Source of the DNA: UBA2266 sp964406945
Lineage (GTDB): Bacteria > Planctomycetota > Phycisphaerae > Sedimentisphaerales > Anaerobacaceae
Length of the DNA: 60,738 bases
Direction: 5' to 3'
Assembly: GCA_964406945.1 (NCBI GenBank)
Contig: CAYOTO010000020.1
Coordinates: forward strand, 1 to 60,738
The first letter of the stretch is position 1; every line of letters starts with the position of its first letter. A program made the position numbers and the translations under genes. A model generated the notes under the pieces. That model searched no databases. It saw only the letters and a list, made by a program, of their open reading frames with translations, and had not been told where the DNA came from. Shown here piece after piece: positions 25,497 through 33,131 of this stretch.

Positions 25497-25526
25497 CAAA
25501 GTCAGAATTAGAAAACAAGGCTTATC

Positions 25527-26738
25527 ATGTTTTCAGCCAACAATCAGTCGGGAGCGGCTGTCGCCGTAAATCCCAGCGAGCAAAACGGTCAGGTTCAGAC
25601 CCGTAAGACATCCTCGCCGCCAAGGCGAAGACCTCATACTTCGGCATCGGGCAAGGCGTCGGGCGTGAACAAGCTGAAGGAATTCAGAGTCGAATTCGGG
25701 CCGAGCAGAAAAGACATTCTGAACTTTACCAATCAGCTCGCTATTATGGTTCGGGCCGGCATCAGTCTTCAGGATTCACTCGAAGCTATATCCGAACAGA
25801 TCGAGAACGAAAAATTCAAGGTCGTTATCTCGGATCTCAAGAACCGCATCGAAGCCGGTCACAGCTTCTCCCAGGCGCTTGCCGAACACCCTCAGGTGTT
25901 TACCAACATTTACATAAACATGGTGGCGGCCGCCGAAATTTCCGGCTCGCTCAGCGATATGCTGCAGAAGCTCGCAAACTATCTGGACCAGGAAGCCGAG
26001 ACCAATTCCCAGGTCAAGGGGGCAATGGTCTATCCGGCCATAATTGCCTTTATGGCTGTCTTTGTGACAGTGTTTCTGTTGTGCTTTGTTCTGCCTCGCT
26101 TTACGGCTATATTTCAGGGAAAAGAACACCTGCTGCCGGCTCCTACCAAGATACTCATGGCTTCGAGCGCATTTTTGCGCGGCTACTGGTATTTCATAGT
26201 TCCGGGGATAGGAGCCGCCTTCTGGGGCTTCTGGCATTTCATAGGTACCAAGTCGGGCAGAGTCTGGTGGGATAAGACAAAGCTGAGACTTCCTCTGATG
26301 AGAACCCTCTGCAGAAACCTCTACATTACACGGTCTCTGCATACGATGGGTGTGCTGACGCGCGCGGGCGTCCCGATTCTCAATACGATTTCGATAACCG
26401 CTCAAATTGCCGGCAACACGATGTACCGCAATATGTGGCTCGGTGTGTACGAAGAAGTGCGCCAGGGCAAAAAAATCGCTTCCAGCTTGGCCCGCAGTAC
26501 GCTTATGCCTCCTAACGTAGTCCAGATGATACGCAGCGGTGAAGATTCGGGAACGATGAGTGATGTCCTGAGGGATGTTTCCGAATACTATGCGCGCGAA
26601 TTGCGCACGGTCATAAAAACGGTTACGTCTATGATCGAACCCATAATGATAGTATTGATGGGTGTGCTGGTCGGCTTCATCGCAATGAGCATCATTCTGC
26701 CTATCTTCAGAATGTCCAACGTAGTGACTGGCAAATAG
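25527..26738 (+). CDS. pilC: Type IV pilus/T2SS platform protein PilC/GspF
   Basis: 403-residue polytopic inner-membrane protein. Two repeated cytoplasmic helical T2SSF domains (about residues 70-190 and 270-395) are separated by membrane helices near 175-195, 225-245 and 375-398. Family motifs are FTNQLAIMVRAGISLQDSLE, the repeat TRSLHTMGVLTRAGVPILN and MIRSGEDSGTMSDVL. It forms the rotor-like base on which the ATPases act. The first 55 residues are polar and low-complexity. Confidence 0.93.
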   Translation: MFSANNQSGAAVAVNPSEQNGQVQTRKTSSPPRRRPHTSASGKASGVNKLKEFRVEFGPSRKDILNFTNQLAIMVRAGISLQDSLEAISEQIENEKFKVVISDLKNRIEAGHSFSQALAEHPQVFTNIYINMVAAAEISGSLSDMLQKLANYLDQEAETNSQVKGAMVYPAIIAFMAVFVTVFLLCFVLPRFTAIFQGKEHLLPAPTKILMASSAFLRGYWYFIVPGIGAAFWGFWHFIGTKSGRVWWDKTKLRLPLMRTLCRNLYITRSLHTMGVLTRAGVPILNTISITAQIAGNTMYRNMWLGVYEEVRQGKKIASSLARSTLMPPNVVQMIRSGEDSGTMSDVLRDVSEYYARELRTVIKTVTSMIEPIMIVLMGVLVGFIAMSIILPIFRMSNVVTGK

Positions 26739-26790
26739 AACGCCTCTGGAAGTTTTTAACCGGAATTACAATTTGCCCGGAATCAAAGCC

Positions 26791-27285
26791 ATGAAAACGC
26801 AAGGCTGCAAACGCGAGCAGGGATTTACGCTCATAGAAGTGCTCATCGCCGTAATGCTGGTCGGTGTGGCTTTCGCCGCGCTCATCGCCGCCACAGGAAC
26901 CCTGACCGCGGCCAACGGAGCGGGCATGACTCTTTCCACCGCTGAATTCTTCGTCGAACAGATCAGAGAACTCACTACCACTCTTCCGGTAACCGATCCC
27001 CAGACCGATACGACGACCTTCGGCCCGGAAGAAGCTTCGCTCGAAGACTACGACGATTTGGACGATCTAAACGGTGCGGTATTTTCTCCGCCTGTGGATG
27101 CCGGACGAAACGTTCTGAGCGATTTCGGCTCGTTCACCCAGCAAGTCACGGTCCAGAACGTAAGCGGATTCGATTTCGAGTCGGTCGTGGAAAATCATTC
27201 AACGTCGTTTGTCCGCGTTACGGTTCGAGTATTGTACAATGGCGATGAGATTACCTCCAGCTCCTGGATCCGGGCAAGATATTAG
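26791..27285 (+). CDS. Pseudopilin-like protein (type IV prepilin N-terminus)
   Basis: 164-residue protein with a prepilin peptidase site after a short basic leader: MKTQGCKREQG then FTLIEVLIAVMLVG. Glu5 of the mature protein is present. The rest is acidic and rich in D, T and S, typical of a minor pilin head resembling GspI/PilV. An ATG at 26791 fits the leader better than the upstream TTG. No prepilin peptidase (pilD) gene is present in the window. Confidence 0.85.
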   Translation: MKTQGCKREQGFTLIEVLIAVMLVGVAFAALIAATGTLTAANGAGMTLSTAEFFVEQIRELTTTLPVTDPQTDTTTFGPEEASLEDYDDLDDLNGAVFSPPVDAGRNVLSDFGSFTQQVTVQNVSGFDFESVVENHSTSFVRVTVRVLYNGDEITSSSWIRARY

Positions 27286-27294
27286 GTGAAACTC

Positions 27295-27804
27295 ATGAAT
27301 AATTCCGCCAAATTTCACAATTCGGGTGCCGGTTTTACGCTGATTGAACTTATGCTGGTTCTGGCGATTATGGCGGTGCTTATGGCTGCTGTGGGAATCG
27401 CCTTCAACGGTGTGAGCACGAATCACCGCGAAAATGACAATGCATTCAAGGCGATAAACCAGGCCAGGCAGGCCGTACAGCGTATTACCGCCCAACTGCG
27501 AACCGCCGATGCCGTCGACCCCTGTGCGCCGGCTCACGAGTGCACATTTGTCGCGTCGGACGGTTCTCTTCTGACCTACACCTTCGATTCCAACGCCGGC
27601 AAGCTATATCTTAAAACCGACGACGATCTCAGCGACCCGGATTACGTCATTTGCGACGACGTTTCTTCGGCCAACTTCGCTAAGAGCACCTCAGCAGCCA
27701 ATCCCACCCTCGTCAAAACGGTTCAGATCGAACTCACCACAGAAGTGGGCAATGCCACAAAAAAGATCTGTGCTGCCGCCGCGATTCGAAGAAATATCGA
27801 GTGA
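27295..27804 (+). CDS. Pseudopilin-like protein (GspH/FimT or GspJ type)
   Basis: 169-residue protein with prepilin site GAG then FTLIELMLVLAIMAVLMAAV, including Glu5. Four cysteines in the head (VDPCAPAHEC, VICDD and KKICAA) could form disulfide bonds. An AGGTGA ribosome site precedes the ATG at 27295 and overlaps a possible GTG start at 27286 right after the previous stop. It is the last recognisable gene of the pilus operon; neither a secretin nor a major pilin follows. Confidence 0.83.
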   Translation: MNNSAKFHNSGAGFTLIELMLVLAIMAVLMAAVGIAFNGVSTNHRENDNAFKAINQARQAVQRITAQLRTADAVDPCAPAHECTFVASDGSLLTYTFDSNAGKLYLKTDDDLSDPDYVICDDVSSANFAKSTSAANPTLVKTVQIELTTEVGNATKKICAAAAIRRNIE

Positions 27805-27908
27805 GCCCATTCCAACAGGGTCAATCCCGCCCGTCAAAACCCACGATAGCCAAAAAAAAACGGGCGATCCGGGTCATTCCCCACGAACCAATTGCGGCGG
27901 AAATCTTA

Positions 27909-27937
27909 TTGACAGTACGGTCAATAGCCGGGATAAT
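27909..27937 (+). promoter_or_regulatory. Strong sigma70 promoter of the tRNA gene
   Basis: TTGACA (27909-27914), a 17-base spacer and GATAAT (27932-27937), about 70 bases before the tRNA. The match to consensus is 11 of 12 bases. It is well placed for a monocistronic tRNA transcript ending at the terminator at 28124. Confidence 0.7.
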
Positions 27938-28007
27938 ATAGTTTTAGCCGAAAATTGGCTTGATTTCGGTTTGATTTGCGGCAATACTGTCGCAAATAGT
28001 CCTTTAC

Positions 28008-28081
28008 GGGCGATTAGCTCAGTTGGCTAGAGCGCCTGCTCGACACGCAGGAGGTCACTGGTTCAAGTCCAGTATCGCCCA
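28008..28081 (+). tRNA. tRNA-Val (GAC anticodon), with C at position 33
   Basis: A complete cloverleaf of 74 bases without encoded CCA. The acceptor stem GGGCGAT pairs with ATCGCCC (28074-28080), with A73. The D stem is GCTC/GAGC, the anticodon stem CCTGC/GCAGG, the variable loop AGGTC, and the T arm ACTGG, TTCAAGT, CCAGT. The anticodon loop is TCGACAC (28040-28046), so the anticodon is GAC (28042-28044), reading GUC and GUU valine codons. The base at position 33 (28041) is C; nearly all tRNAs have U there. All stems are intact, which argues against a decayed gene. A tyrosine-recombinase remnant lies just downstream. Confidence 0.85.
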
Positions 28082-28088
28082 TTCGCTT

Positions 28089-28124
28089 AGCCCTGTTGTC
28101 ATACCCTGACAATCGGGCTTTTTT
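28089..28124 (+). terminator. Rho-independent terminator of the tRNA
   Basis: Arms AGCCC-TG-TTGTCA (28089-28101) and TGACAA-TC-GGGCT (28107-28119) pair almost completely around the loop TACCC and are followed by six T residues. It ends the tRNA transcript. Confidence 0.85.
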
Positions 28125-28160
28125 AGTGCCTGAGAGCCGTTTTGAGCCCCCCCTGCCCAT

Positions 28161-28635
28161 CTAGAACCGTGTGGTGTCCTTTGCCGCCTCCAAAGCCAAC
28201 TGAAGCCAGTTTTGTACATGTAGGCGTACATGTGGTTTTGTATCGTTTGTGCCGGTAGCTTTGGACTCGACAATCTCATCATTCTGATCGGGATTCGGCA
28301 GGTTCTCAACTGCTAGGCTTTCATCCCCATGTACGATGTGAGTGTAGACTGAGAGCGTCATGTCCGTTTTTGAGTGGCGAGCCAACTTCTTCAAAATGTG
28401 GGGCTGCATACCACTGCGAGCCAGCAAAGTGATATAGCTATGCCGACATGCGTGCAGATGCACGGTTTTACCGTCTTGTGTCTTCTCAATACCGGCCCAT
28501 TCGAGATCCCGGTTCAAAACCTTGAGCATGGTAGACGGAACCGCGACTATTCTGTCTGATTGCTCTGCTGCCGGGTTAAGGCGCCGAGTCAAACGAGACC
28601 AACAATACCTGCGTTTCGCTCGATACTATCGAAAC
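28161..28635 (-). pseudogene. Truncated tyrosine recombinase (integrase) remnant beside the tRNA
   Basis: The minus-strand frame is open from a stop near 28635 and has a possible TTG start at 28592, giving at most about 155 residues. It encodes only the C-terminal catalytic part of a phage-type integrase. Visible are VPSTMLKVLNRDLEWAGI, the box II motif HACRHSYITLLARSG (H..R), ARHSKTDMTLSVYTHI with the second histidine and the tyrosine nucleophile. The N-terminal core-binding and arm domains and box I arginine are missing. Orientation toward the tRNA 3' end is typical of an element integrated at a tRNA gene. The rest of the element is not recognisable, so this is a relic. Confidence 0.75.
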
Positions 28636-28690
28636 TCTCTTTGAAGCCGAATCGTTCTATGCTCTCAAGAACCGCATGATTTGCGAATGA
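28580..28690 (+). other. Possible C-terminal remnant of an unidentified plus-strand gene
   Basis: After an in-frame stop (28577-28579) the plus strand reads 36 codons to a TGA at 28688-28690, including CVSLDTIETLFEAESFYALK. Codon choice is like that of real genes nearby and there is no start codon or ribosome site. It abuts the broken end of the integrase remnant. It may be the tail of a gene cut by insertion or deletion at the tRNA site. The parent protein is not recognised, and chance cannot be excluded. Confidence 0.3.
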
Positions 28691-29822
28691 TAAGTTCAGT
28701 AGTAACCATGACATCGCGTGCAGGCGAATCAGGCTTTTCCATGCGGTCTTTAAGCGTCCTTACAGCCTCGCAGGCCAAAGCATGCACGTTCTGACGAATT
28801 GTAGTCAAAGGCACTGGCAGAAACTCGTCAATCGGCGAATCATCAAAGCCCACTATTCTAACATCGTCAGGAATTGAAATACCGGCTTTGAGCAGATACT
28901 GCATCAGGCGAATTGCCGTCATGTCGTTAACGCACACTATCGCCTCGGTCTTTCCGCTTTTGATGCGATCGACCACCTTGGAAAGCCCTGCATCGTTATG
29001 GCCCGTATCCGGGTCAGTCAACCCGGTAAAGTCGATCTGCACAATCTGCGATGCATCATAGGGTTTGCCGGCTTCTCTAAGAGCCTTCCAGAAACCTTCG
29101 ATCCGGCTAACAACTGAAGTAACACCCATAACCCCTGTAAGAAAATCGATTCGCCGACAGCCCAGCGCGAGCAGGTGTCTCGTAAGTATATATGAGGCGT
29201 ATTTGTTATCAATCCCGACGATATCGAACTTGCTGCGATTCGACCATTCGTTTATATCTCTGTCGAGCAACACGACGGCTATTCCGGCCTGCTCGAATGA
29301 CTCGGCTATCTCTGCATTACATCTTATGTCGCTTGACGGGGTATCGATGGGCATGAAAAATACGCCGGCCACCTGAAGATCGATCAATTGCCTGCAAATT
29401 GTCTTGGCTCGTCCCGCTACATCGGCTGCATGGTCCCGCGGAGATTCATTCAACAGCAAGCTGTAGCCCGTCCTGCTCGCTATTCTGGAGATTTCGGGTA
29501 CCATCGCGGCAAAGACAGAAGTTTTAGAATCAAGTGAGTCACCGGCCTGCCAGGGTATAAGTATGCCCAGCGTTTGAGTTCTTGAATGGGTCACTCTACG
29601 GACAAATGTGCCTGAGCCTTGGCGTCGGACGACCATGCCGTGCTGTTCGAGGTCTCTCATGGCACGCCCTACAGTGGGCCTGGATGCATTGAACTGCGCG
29701 GCGATTTCCTTTTCGGTCGGAACTTTTTCACCAGGAAGGTATTTGCCCTCCATAATTGCGCTGCAGAAAGCGTCATATATTTCCCTGTGTTTAATTCTTG
29801 TATTCTTTGCTTTGTCGGGCAA
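28665..29822 (-). CDS. GntR-LacI hybrid transcriptional regulator (AraR-like architecture)
   Basis: 385-residue regulator. Residues 8-78 are a GntR-type winged helix (YDAFCSAIMEGKYLPGEKVP, FNASRPTVGRAMRDLEQHG, RRQGSGTFV). Residues 85-380 are a LacI/periplasmic-binding-type sugar sensor (TLGILIP, VAGVFFMPID, IDFLTG, VRIVGFDDSPIDEFLPVPLTTI). AraR and related planctomycete regulators share this architecture and bind sugar ligands. Translation starts at TTG, six bases after AGGAG; no ATG fits. It is divergent from the surface-protein cluster at 30681 and may control it, or a glycan-use gene further away. Confidence 0.9.
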   Translation of the reverse strand: MPDKAKNTRIKHREIYDAFCSAIMEGKYLPGEKVPTEKEIAAQFNASRPTVGRAMRDLEQHGMVVRRQGSGTFVRRVTHSRTQTLGILIPWQAGDSLDSKTSVFAAMVPEISRIASRTGYSLLLNESPRDHAADVAGRAKTICRQLIDLQVAGVFFMPIDTPSSDIRCNAEIAESFEQAGIAVVLLDRDINEWSNRSKFDIVGIDNKYASYILTRHLLALGCRRIDFLTGVMGVTSVVSRIEGFWKALREAGKPYDASQIVQIDFTGLTDPDTGHNDAGLSKVVDRIKSGKTEAIVCVNDMTAIRLMQYLLKAGISIPDDVRIVGFDDSPIDEFLPVPLTTIRQNVHALACEAVRTLKDRMEKPDSPARDVMVTTELIIRKSCGS

Positions 29823-29874
29823 AATTTGCTCCTGAGTCGTTGAAAAATCCAGGCAATTGATTCACTTCTTGTAA

Positions 29875-29903
29875 AGTATACCCAGTAGATATGGGAAGGT
29901 CAA
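29875..29903 (-). promoter_or_regulatory. Promoter of the GntR-LacI regulator
   Basis: On the minus strand TTGACC (29903-29898), a 17-base spacer and TATACT (29880-29875). The spacer begins and ends near a small inverted repeat CCCA/TGGG (29881-29895) that could serve autoregulation, though the arms are short. Confidence 0.55.
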
Positions 29904-30318
29904 TAGTTGTATTAGCAAACTCGAATCTATCGCTTACAATTGCCGGGTGCTATGTACTGCGCATCTGCGGTATGCGAACCCAAGATCCCGCTTTAATAGC
30001 ATTTGCTGGGGAATTGTTAATTTCGTCGGTCTTGTGGACGGTCTATTTCTTTCTAGCTGGCTATTTGATATAAATCTTTATGGCGCAGCGACATATCACG
30101 CTTCCTGTTTTCGTTTACGAGCCACCTTCCCCCTGTCAGTGCTGTGAGAACCCGAACTTCTTCTTCACACATCTAAAGACGGCGTTATGTTGTCTTCTGA
30201 GAATCAATCGGGCAAACGATAGTGCGGGAATCGTTGTACTACCGCTTCTCGAAGGCGGACTTTACAACTATATGTATTTACATTTAAGAATCAATCGCAG
30301 TAAAAAAATAAAATGGCC
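29904..30318 (+). other. Gene-free stretch between regulator and surface-protein promoter
   Basis: No coding sequence with a ribosome site and plausible codon use is seen on either strand. An 11-base direct repeat AGAATCAATCG occurs at 30200-30210 and 30287-30297. The second copy lies 22 bases before the -35 box at 30319, so an activator site is conceivable. Nothing else stands out. Confidence 0.35.
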
Positions 30319-30348
30319 TTGACAAGAGGTGGAACGCAACCTTATAAT
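30319..30348 (+). promoter_or_regulatory. Consensus sigma70 promoter of the surface-protein cluster
   Basis: Both hexamers are perfect: TTGACA (30319-30324) and TATAAT (30343-30348), with an 18-base spacer. It is the best promoter match noticed in the window. The predicted transcript has a leader of about 325 bases before the first start codon at 30681. Confidence 0.75.
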
Positions 30349-30349
30349 T

Positions 30350-30667
30350 GGCGCGTTAAACAGCAAGGTAGCGCCCTGCAAGTTCTCAGGTCTCAGACGA
30401 GGGCGCTCAGATTAAATGGCGAGCTCATGAAACGTCAGAATAACAAAAGCGTTTTCGCCGGAATCAAATTGGTACGTTGGATTAGCTTAAGAGCGGACCC
30501 GTAAGTGCCAAAAGCAATCGTTGCCCATATCGATTCGAGGACTTCCTCTCTCTTTGTAATGCCCAACAGGGCTTGATCGGAGGAAGGTGGCTCGAACCAT
30601 GGCAAACAGAGTCGGAGCACTGGCTTAAATCAGGTGATGGAAAACTCAAATCAAAACTGTGCCACCT
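30350..30667 (+). promoter_or_regulatory. Long structured 5' leader, candidate regulatory RNA
   Basis: The leader contains several perfect helices: AGCGCCCT/AGGGCGCT (30370-30377 with 30400-30407), CTTCCTC/GAGGAAG (30542-30548 with 30580-30586) enclosing GCCC-AACA-GGGC (30561-30572), and GGTGGC/GCCACC (30586-30591 with 30661-30666). The last ends one base before the AAGGAGG ribosome site. GGCGC at 30350-30354 can also pair with GCGCC at 30371-30375, which would exclude the first hairpin, as in a two-state switch. No known riboswitch consensus was recognised. Structure is inferred by eye. Confidence 0.4.
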
Positions 30668-30680
30668 AAGGAGGATCAAA

Positions 30681-32171
30681 ATGAAAGTACAAGTCTCAAT
30701 GTGTGTAGCAGCCGTGATGCTGATGGCTGGCATAGCCACCTCAGCTACGGTCTGGAATCCCGCCGCCAACGGCATCTATCCGCCCAATACCGGGGACTGG
30801 AATGTCGCGGCCAACTGGACAAATGGCGTACCCCTGACCGATCCGGGGGATGGAAATTCCAAGGTCGTGTTTAATGTTCCCGATGCCGCCGAGTGCGTGG
30901 TCAGTACTCCTGTAGGCTGTAACCAACTTGTACAGGGCGACAACGGCCCAGGCGGCGTACTCCGCATTATCGATGGAGGAAGCCTTACGACCGGTTCAGT
31001 CTGGTCGGGCATCGGATATAACAATGCGGCCCTTGCCATTGTAGAGACCGGGGGCGAAATTGTTTTCGGTCAGCACCTGTGGGTCGGACTGCTCGCCGGA
31101 GACGGAACCGGCAGGCTGGAATTGCTCGGCGGACACGTCCGAGTAGCGGAAATGGTCGGACTCGGCTGGAACACCGGCACCGGTGCAGTGGATGTTATTG
31201 CCGGTCATTTTGATTTACACAACATGCATCCCACTGATTCGATAAAGGAAGGGTCCCTGCTGGATGTCCGCAACGGCGTTGTGACAATCGACGGCAATCA
31301 CCTTGGCAAGGTTAACGACTATATAGCCAATGGTAGAATTGTGGGTTTCGGCGGCCAGGGCACGGTAAATACAGATTTTGACGAGACTACGCCGGGAAAG
31401 ACCACCTTTACCGCGGTTCATCCTCTGGAAGTATTTCCTTCAACTGAGAACAGCACTGTCGCAGCCGGTCAGGTCGAGCTGAGCTGGACTCTGCCGGATC
31501 CCTGTGTTCCCGGCCAGCCGGTTCCCGTCGACGTCTATATCACAGACGACTATTATGCATTGAAGAACTTCACCGACCCCGAATCGATCAGGGTTGTAAG
31601 CCAGGGGAACGTTACTTCGCATACTGTTACGGTCGAGGGCCAGAGGCGATACTGGTGGGCGGTGGATACCTATGTCGGCAGCGATGATGATCCGGTGTTC
31701 AGCCCCATTTTTTCGTTCTGGGTAGGCAATTCAGCACCTCAGGTCGAAATAGAAGCAGATCCCCCCGCTCCCTGGTTGACCGGTGGCACAGTCGATGTAA
31801 GTCTGGACGCAACCATCACTGATGACGCCACAGCAAATCCTTCCGTCGCCTGGTCCGTGGTTAGCGAGCCCAATGAGAATACTGCAACATTCGCCAACCT
31901 CAACACAGAGGACACTGTTGTCAGCTTCAGCGAGGTTGGTGTATACGTTTTGAAACTGACGGCCGATGACGGCGAGGAAGCCGACAACATAGGCGAGGAA
32001 GAGATCACAATCGAAGTATTCGCCAACAGTTGTGACGCCGCCAAGTCATTGCCCGGTTTCACTGCGATACCCGGCGATTTGGATGAAAACTGTAAAGAGG
32101 ACTTTGTTGACTTCGCTATCTTCGCGAGCGGCTGGCTTGACTGTAATGCACTTGACTGCAGCGATTTATAG
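30681..32171 (+). CDS. Secreted surface protein: shared N-terminal domain, PKD-like domain and dockerin-like tail
   Basis: 496-residue exported protein with a signal peptide (residues 1-21, ending ATSA). Residues 22-240 form a beta-rich domain with VWNPAANGIYPPNTGDWNVA, typical of planctomycete autotransporter-like or PEP-CTERM proteins, shared closely with the next gene. Then follow a fibronectin/PKD-like region (about 250-455; ADDGEEADNIGEEEITIEVF) and a C-terminal dockerin-like repeat (GDLDENCKEDFVDFAIFASG, residues about 465-484). The ribosome site AAGGAGG is ideal; the frame's earlier start at 30573 is in the leader and rejected. It probably sits on the cell surface or in a complex; function unknown. 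Confidence 0.8.
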   Translation: MKVQVSMCVAAVMLMAGIATSATVWNPAANGIYPPNTGDWNVAANWTNGVPLTDPGDGNSKVVFNVPDAAECVVSTPVGCNQLVQGDNGPGGVLRIIDGGSLTTGSVWSGIGYNNAALAIVETGGEIVFGQHLWVGLLAGDGTGRLELLGGHVRVAEMVGLGWNTGTGAVDVIAGHFDLHNMHPTDSIKEGSLLDVRNGVVTIDGNHLGKVNDYIANGRIVGFGGQGTVNTDFDETTPGKTTFTAVHPLEVFPSTENSTVAAGQVELSWTLPDPCVPGQPVPVDVYITDDYYALKNFTDPESIRVVSQGNVTSHTVTVEGQRRYWWAVDTYVGSDDDPVFSPIFSFWVGNSAPQVEIEADPPAPWLTGGTVDVSLDATITDDATANPSVAWSVVSEPNENTATFANLNTEDTVVSFSEVGVYVLKLTADDGEEADNIGEEEITIEVFANSCDAAKSLPGFTAIPGDLDENCKEDFVDFAIFASGWLDCNALDCSDL

Positions 32172-32224
32172 TAGGCCAGGCCACAATATCAATGCTTTTA
32201 TGGGTGTCTTTTTGGAAGGAAAGG

Positions 32225-33019
32225 ATGATGAAAAGAACTGGTGTAGCATTAGTAATTGCCGTCCTGACGACGGCGGGCCTGTCAACCGCAGCTACGGTCT
32301 GGAATCCGGCGGCCAACGGCATTTATCCGCCCGATACAGGCGACTGGAGTACCGAAGCGAATTGGACCAACGACGTTCCCGGTGTGCAGGATAATAAGGC
32401 GGTTTTCAATGTGCCCGATGCCGCCGAGTGTGTAATCAGCGAGCCGGTATCTGTTAACCAGCTTGTTCAGGGTGATAACGGACCGGGCGGCTTGATTCGC
32501 GTAATAGCCGGCGGCAGCCTGGAGACAGGTGCGGTGTGGTCGAGTATCGGCTACAACAACACTGCTCACATGGTCGTTGAGACCGGCGGCAGTGTAACAT
32601 TCGGGCAGCACATGTGGGTTGGTCTTCTCGATGGCGCCGGCACCGGAACGCTGGACATCACTGGAGGATCGGTCCGGGTGACGGAAATGGTCGGACTCGG
32701 CTGGAACAGCGGAGTCGGATTCGTAAATGTTATGGAAGGCCTGCTGGATCTGCAAAATATCCATCCCACCGATTCGATCAAGGAAGGATCACTGCTGAAC
32801 ATTGAGAACGGCGTTGTTACCATAGATGGTGACCATCTGGGTAAAGTGAACGACTACATCGCTTCAGGCAGAATTGTGGGCTTTGGCGGCGCCGGAACAG
32901 TAACGGCCGATTTCGATGAAACTAACCCGGGCAAGACAACAATCGCTGCGGTTCCCGAGCCGGCGACGATTGCACTGCTGGGTCTGGGCGGCCTGATGTT
33001 GCAGAGAAAAAGGAAATAG
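32225..33019 (+). CDS. PEP-CTERM surface protein, paralogue of the preceding gene
   Basis: 264-residue protein with a signal peptide (ending LSTAA) and the same 220-residue beta-rich domain as the gene before it (VWNPAANGIYPPDTGDWSTE, FDETNPGKTT). The C-terminus is a complete PEP-CTERM sorting signal: VPEPATIALLGLGGLMLQ followed by RKRK. Exosortase is predicted to cleave there and process the protein at the envelope; no exosortase gene is in the window. Two adjacent ATG codons (32225, 32228) follow GGAAGGA. The gap to the upstream gene is 53 bases, and a strong terminator follows. Confidence 0.88.
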   Translation: MMKRTGVALVIAVLTTAGLSTAATVWNPAANGIYPPDTGDWSTEANWTNDVPGVQDNKAVFNVPDAAECVISEPVSVNQLVQGDNGPGGLIRVIAGGSLETGAVWSSIGYNNTAHMVVETGGSVTFGQHMWVGLLDGAGTGTLDITGGSVRVTEMVGLGWNSGVGFVNVMEGLLDLQNIHPTDSIKEGSLLNIENGVVTIDGDHLGKVNDYIASGRIVGFGGAGTVTADFDETNPGKTTIAAVPEPATIALLGLGGLMLQRKRK

Positions 33020-33048
33020 TGGATTGAGTATCTTGGGCTGCAATACTG

Positions 33049-33085
33049 AATCCCCCGGCCTGCATGGCGGGGGATTTAGTTTTTG
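33049..33085 (+). terminator. Rho-independent terminator after the PEP-CTERM gene
   Basis: Arms AATCCCCC (33049-33056) and GGGGGATT (33069-33076) with an inner GCC/GGC pairing and a T-rich tail. It marks the end of the two-gene surface-protein transcript and rules out an upstream start for the next ORF. Confidence 0.88.
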
Positions 33086-33131
33086 TTCAGGCCCGGCAGA
33101 AAGAACCAGAACTTCTGCGTTTCTTAATCTC

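Noticed and set aside
24381..25499. 372-codon minus-strand ORF opposite pilT
   Set aside because: It exactly mirrors pilT, which has all its motifs; the antisense protein has no recognisable fold and no ribosome site.
27833..27872. Terminator after the pilus operon (CCCGT ... ACGGG with A-run)
   Set aside because: The A-run is inside the loop and no T-run follows the second arm, so it is not a convincing terminator on the plus strand.
28055..28309. Minus-strand ORF ending WAILDLNQ across the tRNA
   Set aside because: The last residues come from reading the antisense of the tRNA 3' end, and the rest is a shadow of the integrase remnant.
30200..30297. Direct repeat AGAATCAATCG as a CRISPR or iteron array
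   Set aside because: Only two copies 87 bases apart; too few for an array. It may at most be a regulator site.
30586..30666. Cobalamin or c-di-GMP-I riboswitch in the surface-protein leader
   Set aside because: The conserved core sequences of those classes are not present; only generic helices are seen.
33024..33131. Upstream extension of the GH99-like ORF from a TTG at 33024
   Set aside because: It runs through the strong terminator at 33049-33085 and has no ribosome site; the signal peptide begins at or after 33132.
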